A DNA stretch of 64,000 nucleotides. It comes from Tubiluchus corallicola. Lineage: Eukaryota > Priapulida > Priapulimorpha > Priapulimorphida > Tubiluchidae. Where the stretch lies: positions 124,001 through 188,000 of the forward strand of contig JAQGDQ010000304.1 in NCBI GenBank assembly GCA_030141605.1, in the 5' to 3' direction. A program made the translations under genes and the position numbers. Within the stretch, counting starts at the first letter, position 1, and each line of letters starts with the position of its first letter. A model generated the notes under the pieces. It saw nothing but the letters and a program-made list of their open reading frames with translations. It was not told where the DNA came from and did no database searches. This document shows positions 36,801-49,700 of this stretch, piece by piece.

Positions 36801-38444
36801 TCAGCAATTTCTTACATCAGTGCAAAACTAGAGTGAGACTTCGTGCACAGTTGCCTGATTGGCATATTGTATTCATCTTTGTTTCAATCTGGAAATAGTT
36901 AAAACGACTTGTTTAGCCAACATTTCTTCCTTAATCATGTTATAGTTTTTGATTTCACTATGAATTATCAGCTTACCAAAGATGATTTTATGGGCATGTT
37001 TTTCAGGTCTCGCAGCAGGGAACGACGTCGAAGGTCACGATCTAGATCGAGGTCTGATAGAACACGACGCCATAGGTCACGATCAAGGTCGTATGGCCGC
37101 AGTTCCAGGTGATTGGAACTATTTTACAAGCATTTATTACTAATGAAAACATTGAAAAGCTGCAATTGAAACAAGTTGGCAACTTTAAATTTCTGCAATT
37201 TCTCTGTCGTCAGATACTTATCTGTCATAATTAATAATATTTATTTACAGTAAACTACGTATAACCTCCGCCTTCGGGACCGGAAAATTTGTTCAAGTTA
37301 TGCGCAAAGTACGAGTTAGATGGATGTTCGCAAGAAAACAAGATTTAATCGCTCATCAACGTCCAACAGTATACTGCAGCTTGTGAAAATGACAATCTGA
37401 GCCTTTAGTCAAATATCAAACAACAATTTTTATGATTAATCAAAAGTAAAATGACTAGTCTACCCCTAACCATGGTTAATAGAATTTGGCAGTAATAATA
37501 TTGTGATCAACATTAAACCACGTTTGTTAAGTCACGTTGTGTGTTGCATTTTGCTAAGGTAATGCAAGAAACCTTAACATTTTTGCAGAAAAAGTGGTAG
37601 CATGTTGCACACTTTTGGGAGTAATTTCTTGCTTGGTAGGCTGTTTGTGATAGACGAGGTAATTTCAAGCAGATTCTTAAGAATTGTACAGGAAATTCGG
37701 TCTGAGTTACGCGATATTTGGTAAAGGGAAAATCCGTTCCACGAGATCTATTCAAGATGCACAAGATTTCGTGTTATACCGTTTCAAGTTATATGTAGTT
37801 TTCTGTACTTAACGAGTAAAGACTCTCTATTGTAATTACAAATGTCAAATTTCTGACTGTTTTTTTAGAGTCCTTGTACTGTAGTTTGTTTACTTTGCAC
37901 TTTCCATGAAAAGCTAAGAATGCTAAAGTACTGCAAATCTGAAAGTTTTCTATTTGTTTTCAGTTCCAGGTCCCAACGACGTAGATCTCGCAGCAGAGAG
38001 CCCTCTCCTTCAGATGATAGGTACTTACTCATTTAGCACTTTTCGCACTCGTTAAACCTTTTGGTAAAATAATGTCGTAAAAAGTCATATGCAAAATATT
38101 TAAACAAATATTGTAGTTTATGCTTTTGTTTCACCAGCCACAGGTATCATAGTTTTATTTGTCTAACTTACTATTATTGTTGTGTTCTTTAAAATATGGT
38201 TCATAGATTTTTTGTAATTTTAAATATTTGTATGCCAAAGAGCATCTTTATGTGGATTTGGGCCATAAAATTATTATTTTTCTATTATTAATACATGTTT
38301 GTACATAGAAAAAATTTCCGCTTCTAAAAACAAATGCAATTTTCAATATCATCATCCAATTTTATTTATAGGCTAGAGTCAGCTAATCGCAAGGAATCGC
38401 CGAGTAGAGCTAATAATGAAGGTGGCGGCGACACTTCACCATGA
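27844..38444 (+). CDS. LUC7L: LUC7-like U1 snRNP-associated splicing factor
   Basis: LUC7 family proteins sit in the nucleus on the U1 snRNP and help choose 5' splice sites. Eleven exons, all in phase, give 367 aa: 27844-27904, 31909-32000, 32686-32784, 33718-33828, 34785-34928, 35237-35413, 35695-35846, 36589-36624, 37007-37108, 37964-38020 and 38372-38444. Family blocks: MSAQEQMRAMLDQLMGTQRD at the start; a first CCCH-type zinc finger (VCRSFLLDCCPHDIL with the later VHELALRADYE); a coiled coil in exons 4-5; a second zinc finger (LRVCEVCSAYLGIHDNDRRL ADHFGGKLHLGF). The C-terminus is charged: a Glu/Arg/Lys stretch in exon 7, then Arg-Ser dipeptides split over exons 8-10. It is a LUC7L/LUC7L2-type protein with a comparatively short RS tail ending GGGDTSP. 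Intron 1 (4 kb) holds a candidate poison exon; introns 4 and 9 hold Tigger-like sequence. Confidence 0.96.
31552..31610 (+). other. LUC7L: Candidate poison exon in LUC7L intron 1
   Basis: A 59-nt stretch bounded by aggtttttcag on the left (with a tgctaac branch-like sequence just upstream) and gtgagt on the right. In the phase left by exon 1 it is fully open (AEREDYSGITEQTFQFVPAT). Because 59 nt is not a multiple of three, its inclusion shifts exon 2 so that a TGA occurs at 31927-31929, about 70 nt before the exon 2 junction. Using the next AG (31555 start, 56 nt) gives the same shifted frame. Confidence 0.45.
31618..31674 (+). repeat. TCA/TCG trinucleotide-rich tract
   Basis: Imperfect ATC/GTC repeats (TCATCATCATCATCA and later CGTCGTCGTCATCATC) in LUC7L intron 1, immediately after the candidate poison exon donor. 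Confidence 0.85.
34047..34320. mobile_element. Tigger-like element end(s) in LUC7L intron 4
   Basis: The right end reads TTATTAAGCGGATTCTACTG followed by TA. Reversed, that is CAGTAGAATCCGCTTAATAA, closely resembling the end of the copy at 55247. A weak match to this end (CAGTAATTCCTGCTTCC, preceded by TA) lies at 34047 and may be the other terminus, giving a ~274-bp element. The left boundary is uncertain. Confidence 0.4.
37248..37805. mobile_element. Tigger-like MITE in LUC7L intron 9
   Basis: The left end is CAGTAAACTACGTATAACCT and the right end, reversed, is CAGAAAACTACATATAACTT. TA flanks both sides (37246-37247 and 37806-37807). At 558 bp with no transposase frame it is a non-autonomous element. 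TA duplication plus CAG-type ends point to the pogo/Tigger group (inference). Confidence 0.75.
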
Positions 38445-38516
38445 CTCTGGTCTTCTGGTAATTTCATTTATTTGTAATATAGTTAACTTAATGTTTGGAA
38501 TTCAGTAAGTTTGCAA

Positions 38517-38522
38517 AATAAA
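38517..38522 (+). terminator. LUC7L: LUC7L polyadenylation signal candidate
   Basis: AATAAA 72 bp after the LUC7L stop codon. Confidence 0.6.
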
Positions 38523-40752
38523 ATGGTATGTAAATAAATTGCATGAAATAGTGAATCTACTTCATATCATTCAACCAGTATATTGCACAGGTAATAGGTA
38601 ACTTTTTACATGCGTCTATGATTGTGATACGTGCCTAAACACCAGCAAATCACAAATTCAGAAATTGTGCAACCCTCTTTACGTGAGCATGCAGCATTGG
38701 CTTGCATTTGCACTGTGAATCTAATTATTATACAGGTATATACATTATTTTAGTTCAGTAATCTCAATTTGTTTTAATAAATTCATTCCAAAAAAAACAA
38801 AAAATTGTAGGCAGTATAAAATGATTAGACCTGTAAATACCGTAGTTGATTAGCTTTTATTTAAAGAGAGAAAATGACATTTTACAATTACTTGTGCCTC
38901 CAGTATGGATACTTTAGTACTGAGGAACTGTAATTAAGTGGTCAGAGACATATTTGCTTGCTTGCTTTTTGTGGATCAGCATGTAATAAAACTGAGCTCA
39001 TTAAACTAAGGTATTTTGTAGCTTTTATGGTTTTGTATGCTTTATTCTCTGTGAAATACTTTGTAATAGTAGAATTACAACCATTATTTCCAGTATTATA
39101 ATTGTTTTGAATTTGCTCTTTGTTAACTTTGAAACCTAATGTTGATAATGGTGTTTAATGTGGAAGTCTTGTTTTCGCACATAAAACATTTTCTGTATGC
39201 ATTAGAGTAAAAGTTCAGTCTGATGATTCAACTTCTGATAAATTTTTAAATAATTTAGCACATCGGCAGGATACTTGTAATTTTTGAACAGTGTAGTGTT
39301 TAGCCATTATTAGCTAGTAAAATATTACCATTAGAACTCAACTCATTAAAGTCCTTTTCTTGAATTCATTCTCCTAAAATAAAGATAATTTGGTGCATAA
39401 AAAGAATATTATTTTAGATTTTTATGTTATGGCTGTAGTTTTATTGTGATTATAGTAACGTTTACATGACAACATTGACAGTTCTGTTTATCTCTTGTCC
39501 TGTACATTGGCAATGTTAGTGATAAAAAACTATTTTGTGTTATGTATCGTTTGCAATTGTTTATCAAAGCAAGATTAGTATTTATCAGTTTTGCATAACA
39601 GACTGTAATAATTGTCTCCAGACCTGATATTCTTGTCAAAAACACGGAACGGCTGTTGGGCGTGCCTACACAAACAGCTTGCATTGAGCACAGTTATGTG
39701 ACCTAATTTAAGCTAATTTGAGCAAATGCATGTGTAAAAACTAAACAAACAGACCTGCAACTGTATTTTCATTGAAAAAAAATTCATCTCTTAGTGCATG
39801 GAGCACTACATCACGTAAAATACTGGGTACTAGAAAGCATAATCCTGCCACTCATGGGATGGATACATTATGCAAGCTTACAGGATATTAGTGATGGGAG
39901 TGATGCATCCAAAATTGTGTAACTGTAACACAATTTTAGAAGTTACTTTTGTAACTGTTACAATTTTCTTTTTGTGGCAACTTGCAGTTGAAATGACAGT
40001 TACTTTTACTGTTACATTTGTCTAAAATCATATTAAAATTTTATTAATTGCATATAAATATTGTACTCTGCCTGTTATACTCCTTCTGTGCAAGTCAGCA
40101 GCACAACTTCATTCAAGCATGAATTTTAACACCCATGATTATTTCATATAATCCTTTCCTTTTTGAAGGAGTTGTAAGTGTAACTAGTTACTTTTTTGAT
40201 GGTGAAGAAGGAACTGTAACTATAACAAGTTATGCTTTCAAAAACAATGTAATTGTCTTTTCTGTAGCCGTGCCTTTATTACAACTTATTAAAAGGGTTC
40301 AACATATTACCAAAGTGTATCAAATTGAAATTAATACAGAGAGTACAAACTTATTACAAAAGTATATCTCATTGAATTTTTGATGTACAGCTCCAGGAAT
40401 AGCAGTAAGAGAAGCATAAAAATTTGAAAAATCTATTTGCAAACTTAAACATTGACACCAATCTTTGCGTAAACACTTGCAAAACTTTTTTGATAAGAAA
40501 ATTTACATCTTTCAAAATTTTGTTAGCAAGCTTGAAAAGGATGTTAACACATTTTTGTTGACTGTGTTGCCATGATTATGACTAAGTTCACAATGATGAT
40601 GTACCATTCAGTAGGTATTTACCATATTTGCCAAAAATTCACATGTGAAAAATAATAATAATAAGTTCTTACATGACTTCAAAATCGTAACATACATAGT
40701 TTCAAGAATGAGGGACATTAAATATTCGTAGACTTTCAAATTCAGTACAGAA
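38523..40752. other. Convergent intergenic interval LUC7L/PTCD1
   Basis: About 2.2 kb of AT-rich sequence between two converging genes. Around 39890-40260 there is a patch of degenerate repeats built from GTAACTGTAAC/GTTACTTTTG-type words. No gene was recognised; the open frames here lack domains and splice partners. Confidence 0.4.
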
Positions 40753-43700
40753 CTACGTGGTTAGTGCCGTCTTTACGTCCTCTTTTAGATTACCATCGGC
40801 TGTGGTGATGGACTGCCCTTCATGGTGATAATCAGCCCATGGGTGACGGCCAACATCTGCCTCTGTCTGCTTAATCCAGTTCATATAGAAGCATTTAAAC
40901 GCATTGAAAGCTTGCTTAACCTTCGGTTTCTTAAATCTTGCAGGCACTTTTTCATTGCGCTCCTAAAAAATAAACCCAAATTATTAATTGAAATTGGCCG
41001 AAACTAGTCACGAACTTTTTTAACAAAAATTTCAGACGTGATTAGCACTTGCACTCGGTTGCATTTGCATATTTGTTACTTATTTGCATAATTACACATT
41101 AAGCAAAAATGCATTAGAAATTAAAACAAGGGTACAAAAATGCATTAAAAAATTACAACTCATTGAAAAAGATTACATATCGATAATAAAAGCAGCATAT
41201 ATAAAAACATAAAACATTTTAATTATATATACCAATCTTAAAAAGTAACAGCCGGGTAGGCCTCCACAATGCCCATGCCCCACCTTCACGTGAAATTGTA
41301 ATTACTGTAAATTTAAGTGCTTCACATCGATTATAGCTTAAATCCTTAAGTGTTTAGTACACATCACAGGATATCTGTATACACACGGTAGTATTACACA
41401 AAGCTACTGTACATAGTATATGACTAACTTGCTAGTCTGCTTGTTGCTGTCATGTTAACATAAAAAAAATTAATAACATAAAAAAATCAACAGTAACCAT
41501 AGGTCAAGATTAACTGAAACTAAATTAGGATGTAAACATTTTTCCGAAATTTTATATTTGGCATTGTGAAAAAAATCCAGAAAACACATACATGATACAG
41601 AGAGAGATTTTATATAAAGCACTGCTCGGTTGAATAAGTATTGTATTTTGTTTAACGTACATACATATATATCACATTTTCAATAGAAATTTATACCATC
41701 TTTGTTAGTGCTGTCTTTGCATCCTTCCATGCCTTATCTATTAGCCGCAAGATATATTCATTGGGCTTGAAGTTCAATTCATCCATTTTCTTGCATAGTT
41801 CAAGTAAGTAGTAGAAGTCATTCTGATGAATGGCATTTTTTAACAAGCAAGACATAATCACCATATTGGGATAGAGACCAGCCTTCTGAAATATTCGAGA
41901 CATCTTATACATGGAATAAATAGTTCTACACTAAAAAACACAAACTCAATCAAAAAAGCGAGCTGTATACCATAAACTTAATCACACAATGTGAAAACAA
42001 CACAGCTGAAGGCTTAACAAATTACAGCACACATTAGATGGCTGACTTAAAGCTCAGGTTCGATTTTTAACCAATTACTGAGGCTGTCGCAAGCAAGTTG
42101 CTACTTTTCACTTTTCATCTTATTGGTTAAATCAAAAGCAGTTATTCGCTACAAAATGGATTAAAATTAAACTGATGTTTACAAAGACTCTTTGTGGTTT
42201 GCAGTTCTAACTAGTTTCATATATAATGGTATAATAAGTCTCTTCAACACACTTCTCTTAATCACAAAGATTCATGATTAATATGGTACTAGCAAAGGTT
42301 CCATAAAATATTTGCAGGAAATCAGAGTTTTCAACTGAGATCATCATCTGCTATCATCTGCAATGCTTGAACGTCTGGTCTAATGGTGGTAATAGCAACA
42401 AATACCATCAATGCGGCAGGCAGAATAATCGAGCATGCAATTTCAGTGCTTATAGCTTTTTGCAGGAATTTACCAAAAATACTCTCTTTACAGAGCATAA
42501 GAATAATTTCTTACACTTTATAAGACTGTAGTTTTACAGAAATGCTCTGGAAACCTTTGAAAGCAATTTCTAAATGTTTTGTAGAATTGCTTGAACATGT
42601 TCTTGACAAAATCTAAGGGTCAGTACAAGAAGGGACGTATTGTGAAAAGTTATGGTCTTCCCACTATATTATATGTGCAACCCATTAGATCGGCTGCAGA
42701 CAAATTCTCATTTTCCAGACTAGGGTGTAGAAGTTCAGTAGAATAAGTGCAAAATGGGTGAAAATGAAGACTAGCTGACGTCACTTAGTTCAGTAGTTCA
42801 GTCAAAGTGATGCTTCAAGCTCTTAAACCATTGATTTCAAATTCATGTATTAGTGTTACACTGTATAAGATCTTTGACACATTTTCAAAAAACTACACTG
42901 AAACATGTCATAAGTCGATTACCTCTATGTCATCAAGTAAACGAAGTCCGCGCTCCTCAGTTTGGCACCCAAGTGCTAAAACACCAAATGTTTTGATGTC
43001 AGGGTACACATCATTCTCATGTAACAAAGAAAGAACTTCCTACAGAAAAAAATGATGACTGGTTGAATGCATTTGTTCATGTTGTATATTTTCCTGTGTA
43101 TTTTTCACACACATCCTACTTGTAATATTAAGTCCAATAAAAACAAAAATTGGCATCATTTTTCAATGGAAAAGCAATTGTGATGTGAAACAAAGAGCTC
43201 TAAACTGCTGTACTATTATGATCAGGTGTTTAGCTACAGATCTATAAACTCCATATTTTCTTAAATCTGTTATGATGAGCAAAGAAATTTCCAAAAACAC
43301 ACCCATTACTGACATCAATACATATACATGGTACAGATGATTTTGCTCATTTCATGTCAACTAAATGCAAAGCAAATTAAATTTTGTAAACTTATTTTAC
43401 TAGAAAGTCTCTCAAAAATCAGTTTTGGAATGCAAATGACGGTGGGCTTCAAAAGGTTTATTTACCTTCTAGATGTGATCATTTACTGTCCGCATAAATG
43501 TAACCTAATCAAAAACTGTTCACTCAGTATGTATTTTGCACACATAGGTGACACAACAACAATCCTGTCGTTGTTTGTTTTAACTTGCTGAACAACTAAT
43601 ACAGAGAAACCTTTATGAAATCGCTACAAAACATTTTGTTCTAAATACTTTCTCATTTAAAAGTGCAGCTACTGGTACTTACCATAGCACCAACATAATC

Positions 43701-46700
43701 TTTACGAAAGTTCCTCTTTTTAATGAGCATGTTGAAGAAGTCGAGATCTGGTGCAACTCCATGATCTTTCATCTGTGTTAAAAGAACTGCCTCTCTGTCA
43801 TAAGTTGAAGGGATCACTTCCAACAGCTTCATAGAAAAAAGAATACATACAATACATACAGTATGCAAATTGAAAATAGGGCTTTGCCTATTTTAAGAAG
43901 GCTGGTAATACAAAAAATATCATAAATCCAAAACAGTTTATTTCAACAGCACCGCGAAGCCAATTAATGCTTAGCAGAATGCAAATGATCAAATCTATGA
44001 AACGCAAAAAAAACTAGTGCATCATTACTGCAGTAGTGGCAAATGACCCAGGACATCGATCTCGTCAATTTGAACTTGTTTAATTTGCAAGTGGGTTGAG
44101 TACAGCAGTTTTGCTAAAGTGTTACAGTCGTATGTTTCAAATAAAAGAGTTAGCTCTCTGTCTAAGATTGTTACGTTTCAGAACCTAGTCAAAATTATGT
44201 CTGCAGAAAAGCAATGTGAGACTAAACTTGAAGTAACTGAATGCAAAACTAAAACTTGTAAAAAGTATGTTTTGAATGGTAATGTTACTGATGTGATATT
44301 AATTTCTCTGTATACAGAGGAAAAATCAGCAGGATTTTGAATATTTTGTTGTTACAAAATTTTTATGAAAATCTTAAATTGTAGTGAACCCCTTTTTCAC
44401 TTAAATAAGAATGACAATACTTGCAGCTATTGTACAGTGGAAGAGTTAGTGACACGAGCAATGTATTTATTCATGCTTGTACTAAGAAGTTGTTGGTCAA
44501 AGCATGCAGTTACTAAGAAATAGGGGGTCAAGTAGCCGGTATTTTTCCAAATTTCCCTTAAACTGTTATCGTGCATTTGAAAAAAAAAACTAGAAACAAA
44601 TATTAAGTTACAGGCAGCTCATTAATTAAAAAAGAATTTGGTAGAGCACACAGTTACCATGCAATAAAATTTAAACCATTTTGATTACTGCACATTCTAC
44701 AGTCAAATCCCATTAATACAATTTTCAAGGGACCAAAATATTTTTTCACATTAAGCAGGTTTCGTACTATCCATTGTACATGGATTTCTACTTCCAATGT
44801 AAAATAGCAATTAACAGACGTGTAGTTACTACATCGGTTTTCTTTTGTCAGAGAGCTTAATTTAAGCTTGTTTAACCACCCTGTTTCGCATAAAGACAAA
44901 CTGCAAGTTATACCAACTAGTCAGTTGCTCTGGTTAGTCTAAAGCAAGCCTACAAGCAAGGGGTTAGCGGTGCTAGGGAGTCTGCGGATGTTGTTACCGC
45001 GAATGTACAGTCTGTAATGTAATACATCACAATGTTAATGCCCACCTATGCAACAAAACTTTATTACAGCTGCTGCTATGGTATTAGAATTGAATATGTA
45101 TGATGCCGGGTTATTTACGAATGGGAAGGCTGGCATAACGAGTACTAGTTCTAGAGGAAAGGCACATTTTATCACAGTGGGAAGGCATTTTTAGTTAAGT
45201 AACTGGTTAAGTAAAAATTTTTAACCTGAAAAAACTCCATCAAAGTAAAAATGTACTGTAATTAACTCATTCACATTTTACTACTTGAAGAAATCAACAA
45301 TTTTACTCTTTTGCATTCTTACAGGCAAAATTGGCTACGTTGAATATCTGGCTGAACATATTGAGTAATTTAAAGATTAAACTAAAACTATGACAAAATG
45401 CTGCATCTGTATGTTAACCCTGTTGTGGTTATGGTGAACTGTGTTTACAGGTGAACTGTGTTTACAGTATGTATTTCTGCCGGCCACAGCAAAAATCGAA
45501 TTATAAGTATTTATTTGTATTAAAATTATATTGGCGCGACTTTGGGAAAACGTCGTATAAATGGGGTTTTTGTAATAACAAGTTTCGTAGTAACCGTAAG
45601 TGATTTCATAGGTTTTATTATAAACTTGGCAGGTACATAATAAAATCATAATACTATCGAGAGTTTTGTTATAAGCAAAACTGTATTACAATGATTCGAT
45701 TGTATTTCTTTTGACCCACTCAGAACAGCTTACTATACAGATTACTATACATTTCCATTATTATTTTTACTATTTAGTAAGTTAATATTTATTAAAGCAT
45801 CTCTCCTGATTTTGACTGCAAAAATTCAGATGGGTAGCTAGTCTTACTATCATAATAGTCACATACCAAGTATCACTGATGAAAGATTTGAAACAATTAA
45901 TGTTGCTGAGCATGGATATTAATACAAACCTTTAAAAAGGTCGTAGGATTTGGCTTAATCTTTAATTTTCTCATGTAGGCTAGCACACCATCAGAGTCGC
46001 CCAGCAGTGCCAATCTGTCTTGCACTGTTTTTACTTGTCCCAACTCCACAATGTTATCCAGATCTCTTTTCTTTAGCGACAAAATGTTAGGTAGCCTAAT
46101 GCTGAGTGTTTTATGATCTTCCCACCACTCGTAAGGCAATGAGCTCTTTGATTTAGAAATAACTAAAGCTGAACTACTATCAACTGCGATATTTAAAGAA
46201 TGGAAAACATCATCAGATGACAAACTTTCATTGGCTGGCTTTTCAGCTGATGACCTGCTATTTACAGTAGCTGTTTCTTGTGATTCACTAATCTCAACAA
46301 CAGGATTTAACATTAATAGCTTCTTGGTACTTTCACTGGGTAACTGTCGTTGTTTAATTGCTTGCACATCAACCAGCTCACTTATAGAAGTAACGTTACC
46401 AAGACCACATAGTCGGACTATTCCCAATAAGATATGAAATAGGTGAGCATCTGGCTTAATTCTGGAGTGTTTCATTTTCATCCAAATCTATAACAACGTT
46501 CGAAAAAGTATGTGAAAAGTATGTATATTTCATGCAACTTGAAGAATGTTTTAGTTTGCACATCTACAACTAAAACGTGTATGTGAAACCAACTAACAGA
46601 AACAATTAAAAGCGTGCAGTAGAGTGCTTGTACATAACCCGACTCTTTTCAGTGAAATTTCTGTTTAATTATTGCATAATCAGCTGCTGTTATAAGAACT

Positions 46701-49700
46701 GATCCTTCCTAATTTCGTTTTTATTTTCAAATTACAAATTGCGAGTGTCACTACACAGCATCTTTATGTTCAAACTGATGCCTGACACTGAATAATATAA
46801 AATGCCTTTGGCTTTCATATTTGCAGCAATTACCAAATTTATTATTGTATCAGCAGTCTATGCACATTGCAAAGGAGTGTATAAAGCTTTAAACTTGAAC
46901 AAAAAGTCAGACCTGTATGGCATATTTAAAGCCGTCATCAGTCTGATGAAGACAGGCAAGAAGTAAGTGTCCGTATGTTTCTATGTTTGGCTTCATTCCA
47001 ACATTTAACATTTCATCTACGATCCGGAAAGCAGTTACCATGTCCTTTCGAAGAGCGAATGCTGAAAGGTGACGAACAGCTATTTTACCGCACTTAGTGA
47101 CACAAGAATCAGTTTGTAAGAGTAACGAATTTTAGGCAAGAATTAAATTTTGCACATTTTGTACACAGTGACCAATCGGTAATTTTCGTGATTAACTAAA
47201 ATGAAAGAGTTGCAAATGAGAACACCACTCAAGACACCACACACCACTTACACCATGGTTTGGGCTGCTTTTCCTCTACCCCTCAAACCGACCTAGGCAC
47301 GGCCTGGTGTACAGCAACGCATGAGTAACAATAGAACAGGAGCTCAACTTTTTTTCCAAGATACAACACATGACCACGCACACTACAGTTGGCACAATAT
47401 TCCCAATGACTAATAATTCAAACAATCAGAACTAATTCAAACAAATTAACTAACATCATTAAAACATGTTCATTAAAACAAGCTCTGAACTTTCTATTAA
47501 ATGAACAAACTACTCTGCAAAATAGATAGGTAAATAAACACCAGTGACTGTTTCAAGTTATAATACATCATCAACTTAAGGAACCCAGATATAAAAGCAC
47601 AAAACTGCAAAGAACTTTTAAAAATTTATTCTTGATCAAAAAAAGTACCACATTTCTTCAAAGCTGCTTAATTAGATAGAATGCACTACAAAATACATTG
47701 TGCAAGTGTATACAAAAGTAACATTGCATTTAAGCAACATTTAAAGGATACAAAAATTAAACAAAAATATCGTTTGGTGATTATCTTATTACTTTATAAT
47801 GTTGTTCAAATGTTTTAATAGAAAACAAAAATACACCAACCTTTAATCATAGCATGATACGTCTTTTGATTAGGTATGATCTGCTTTTCAAACAGCTCTT
47901 CGCGTAGTCTCTTAGCCCGATCTAAACCATCTTCAAGGGATGGGCTCAATGCACAAGCATTAAATAGTGCAGTATATACATGATCATCAGGTGTTAAACC
48001 ACGACGCTTTAACTGTATTTGAAAAAAAAAGTTGGAAAAACTTCTGAACACTGATAATTTTTTGTTGTAATTTTCCTGGATGCAGAGACAAATAACCTTA
48101 AACTATAAACAGTCTTCAAAAATCCTTAAAATACATAAATGCAACGGTTTTTGGAGAGTTGCCCCAACTATTGTATTGCGAACTTACAGCACTTACATTG
48201 GAGTGCATAAGTGTACAATAAAGGGCACTCTTTTACCCGGAGTCTACACAGGGACCCACAACTGCAAAATTCAGAGTCTAGCCTTTGTCGTAATATTGAG
48301 GGTTAACAAAGTAATAATTTAAAGTTTGGTACTAGAGTATTCACATAAGGTGTAACTTTGTAACGTGTCCAAATGTCCATGCGAAACTTTGCATAACTGG
48401 TAAAATTTTATTATAAAATTATTGAAATGTAAACAAAGCTTTCGATATAAAAGCTTTTAACAAAAATTCTTATTCCCTTTAAATGTATACAAACTAAATA
48501 CAGGATACGTTTAAGATAATATCATCAACTATAAAAAATTCTAGTCAGTGAGCCAAGAATGAATGAGTATTAATAACTGGTTTAAATAATTTGAGTTATT
48601 ATTTTGGGTTATCAATTCATTATTTGGGTCGACAATTCATTTGGGTTAAAAGCCGATTTAGAAGTTATTTTGGTTATTTAAAAGTGATGGACCAATATAC
48701 CAGACCATACCAAATCTGATGCCAGTATGACTGTTTTTGTTAATACCTAAGACCGGCCGGTAATGAAGAGAGTACCAGAGTTAACAGTAATAGTATAGCA
48801 TATAGGGGTTAGACTCTGTATATTTATGATGTTCCTGGTTAAGTTAGTAATGAAATGATAAAAATGGTAACCCTGCATAAAGGCTATTACAGTACAATTA
48901 CTAATGACCACCAATCACATTGCTAACCCTCCCGGTGTTTAAATGTTTGTGTTGGGAAAGCCGAGGAACTGGGAGAGTACACTTTGTGCACTTGTATTTA
49001 CATACATATAAATGGCTTCATAAGTTTTAAGTAAAATGTGCCAATTTCCTAAATACAAGCTAAAATAAATGAGATATGCAAAAGGAGTGAATTACCTATT
49101 TGAATCTGACATTTTTATTGAATGGTCAGAATTTTGTATTAAAATTGTTTCCCCTTCCTTCCCAGTAGCTATAACAAACAGGGCATATTATAGCATAAGT
49201 TTCATGAATAATTAAGGCAATCAGGGCATCTTAATGTACGAGAAAGCGAGCGAGACCGAGAGAGAGAGAGAGAGAAAAGAGTGAGTGAAAGAATATGGGA
49301 GAGAGAGAGAAAAGAGTGAGTGAAAGAATATGGGAGAGAGAGAGAAAAGAGTGAGTGAAAGAATATGGGAGAGAGAGAGACAGGACAACACAGAGAGGTA
49401 GAGAAAGACAGAGGAAGCCAGGACAGGAAAGAAAGGGGGACCCGGGAAAAAGAAAGACAAAGATAGAAAGAGAAAGAACAATGATTACGAAAGTAATCGT
49501 TCCCAAACTAAGCAAAGTATTCCCAGTTTTGACATTATTTAAATAAAAAAATGAAGTTGTATTATAACGCTAAATTGATAAGGTTGCTGCAACCATTTCG
49601 GTGTTCATGAAGTTTCGTATTTCCAGACGGGCACATACTGTACGCACACTTAAATATAGGTAGAACATAACAATAACAGCTGTGTAAATGAACTATGTCA

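Noticed and set aside
49221-49546. Ser/Leu/Phe-rich and Arg/Glu-rich frames on opposite strands
   Set aside because: They read through a 35-bp GA-rich minisatellite in a PTCD1 intron; low complexity only.
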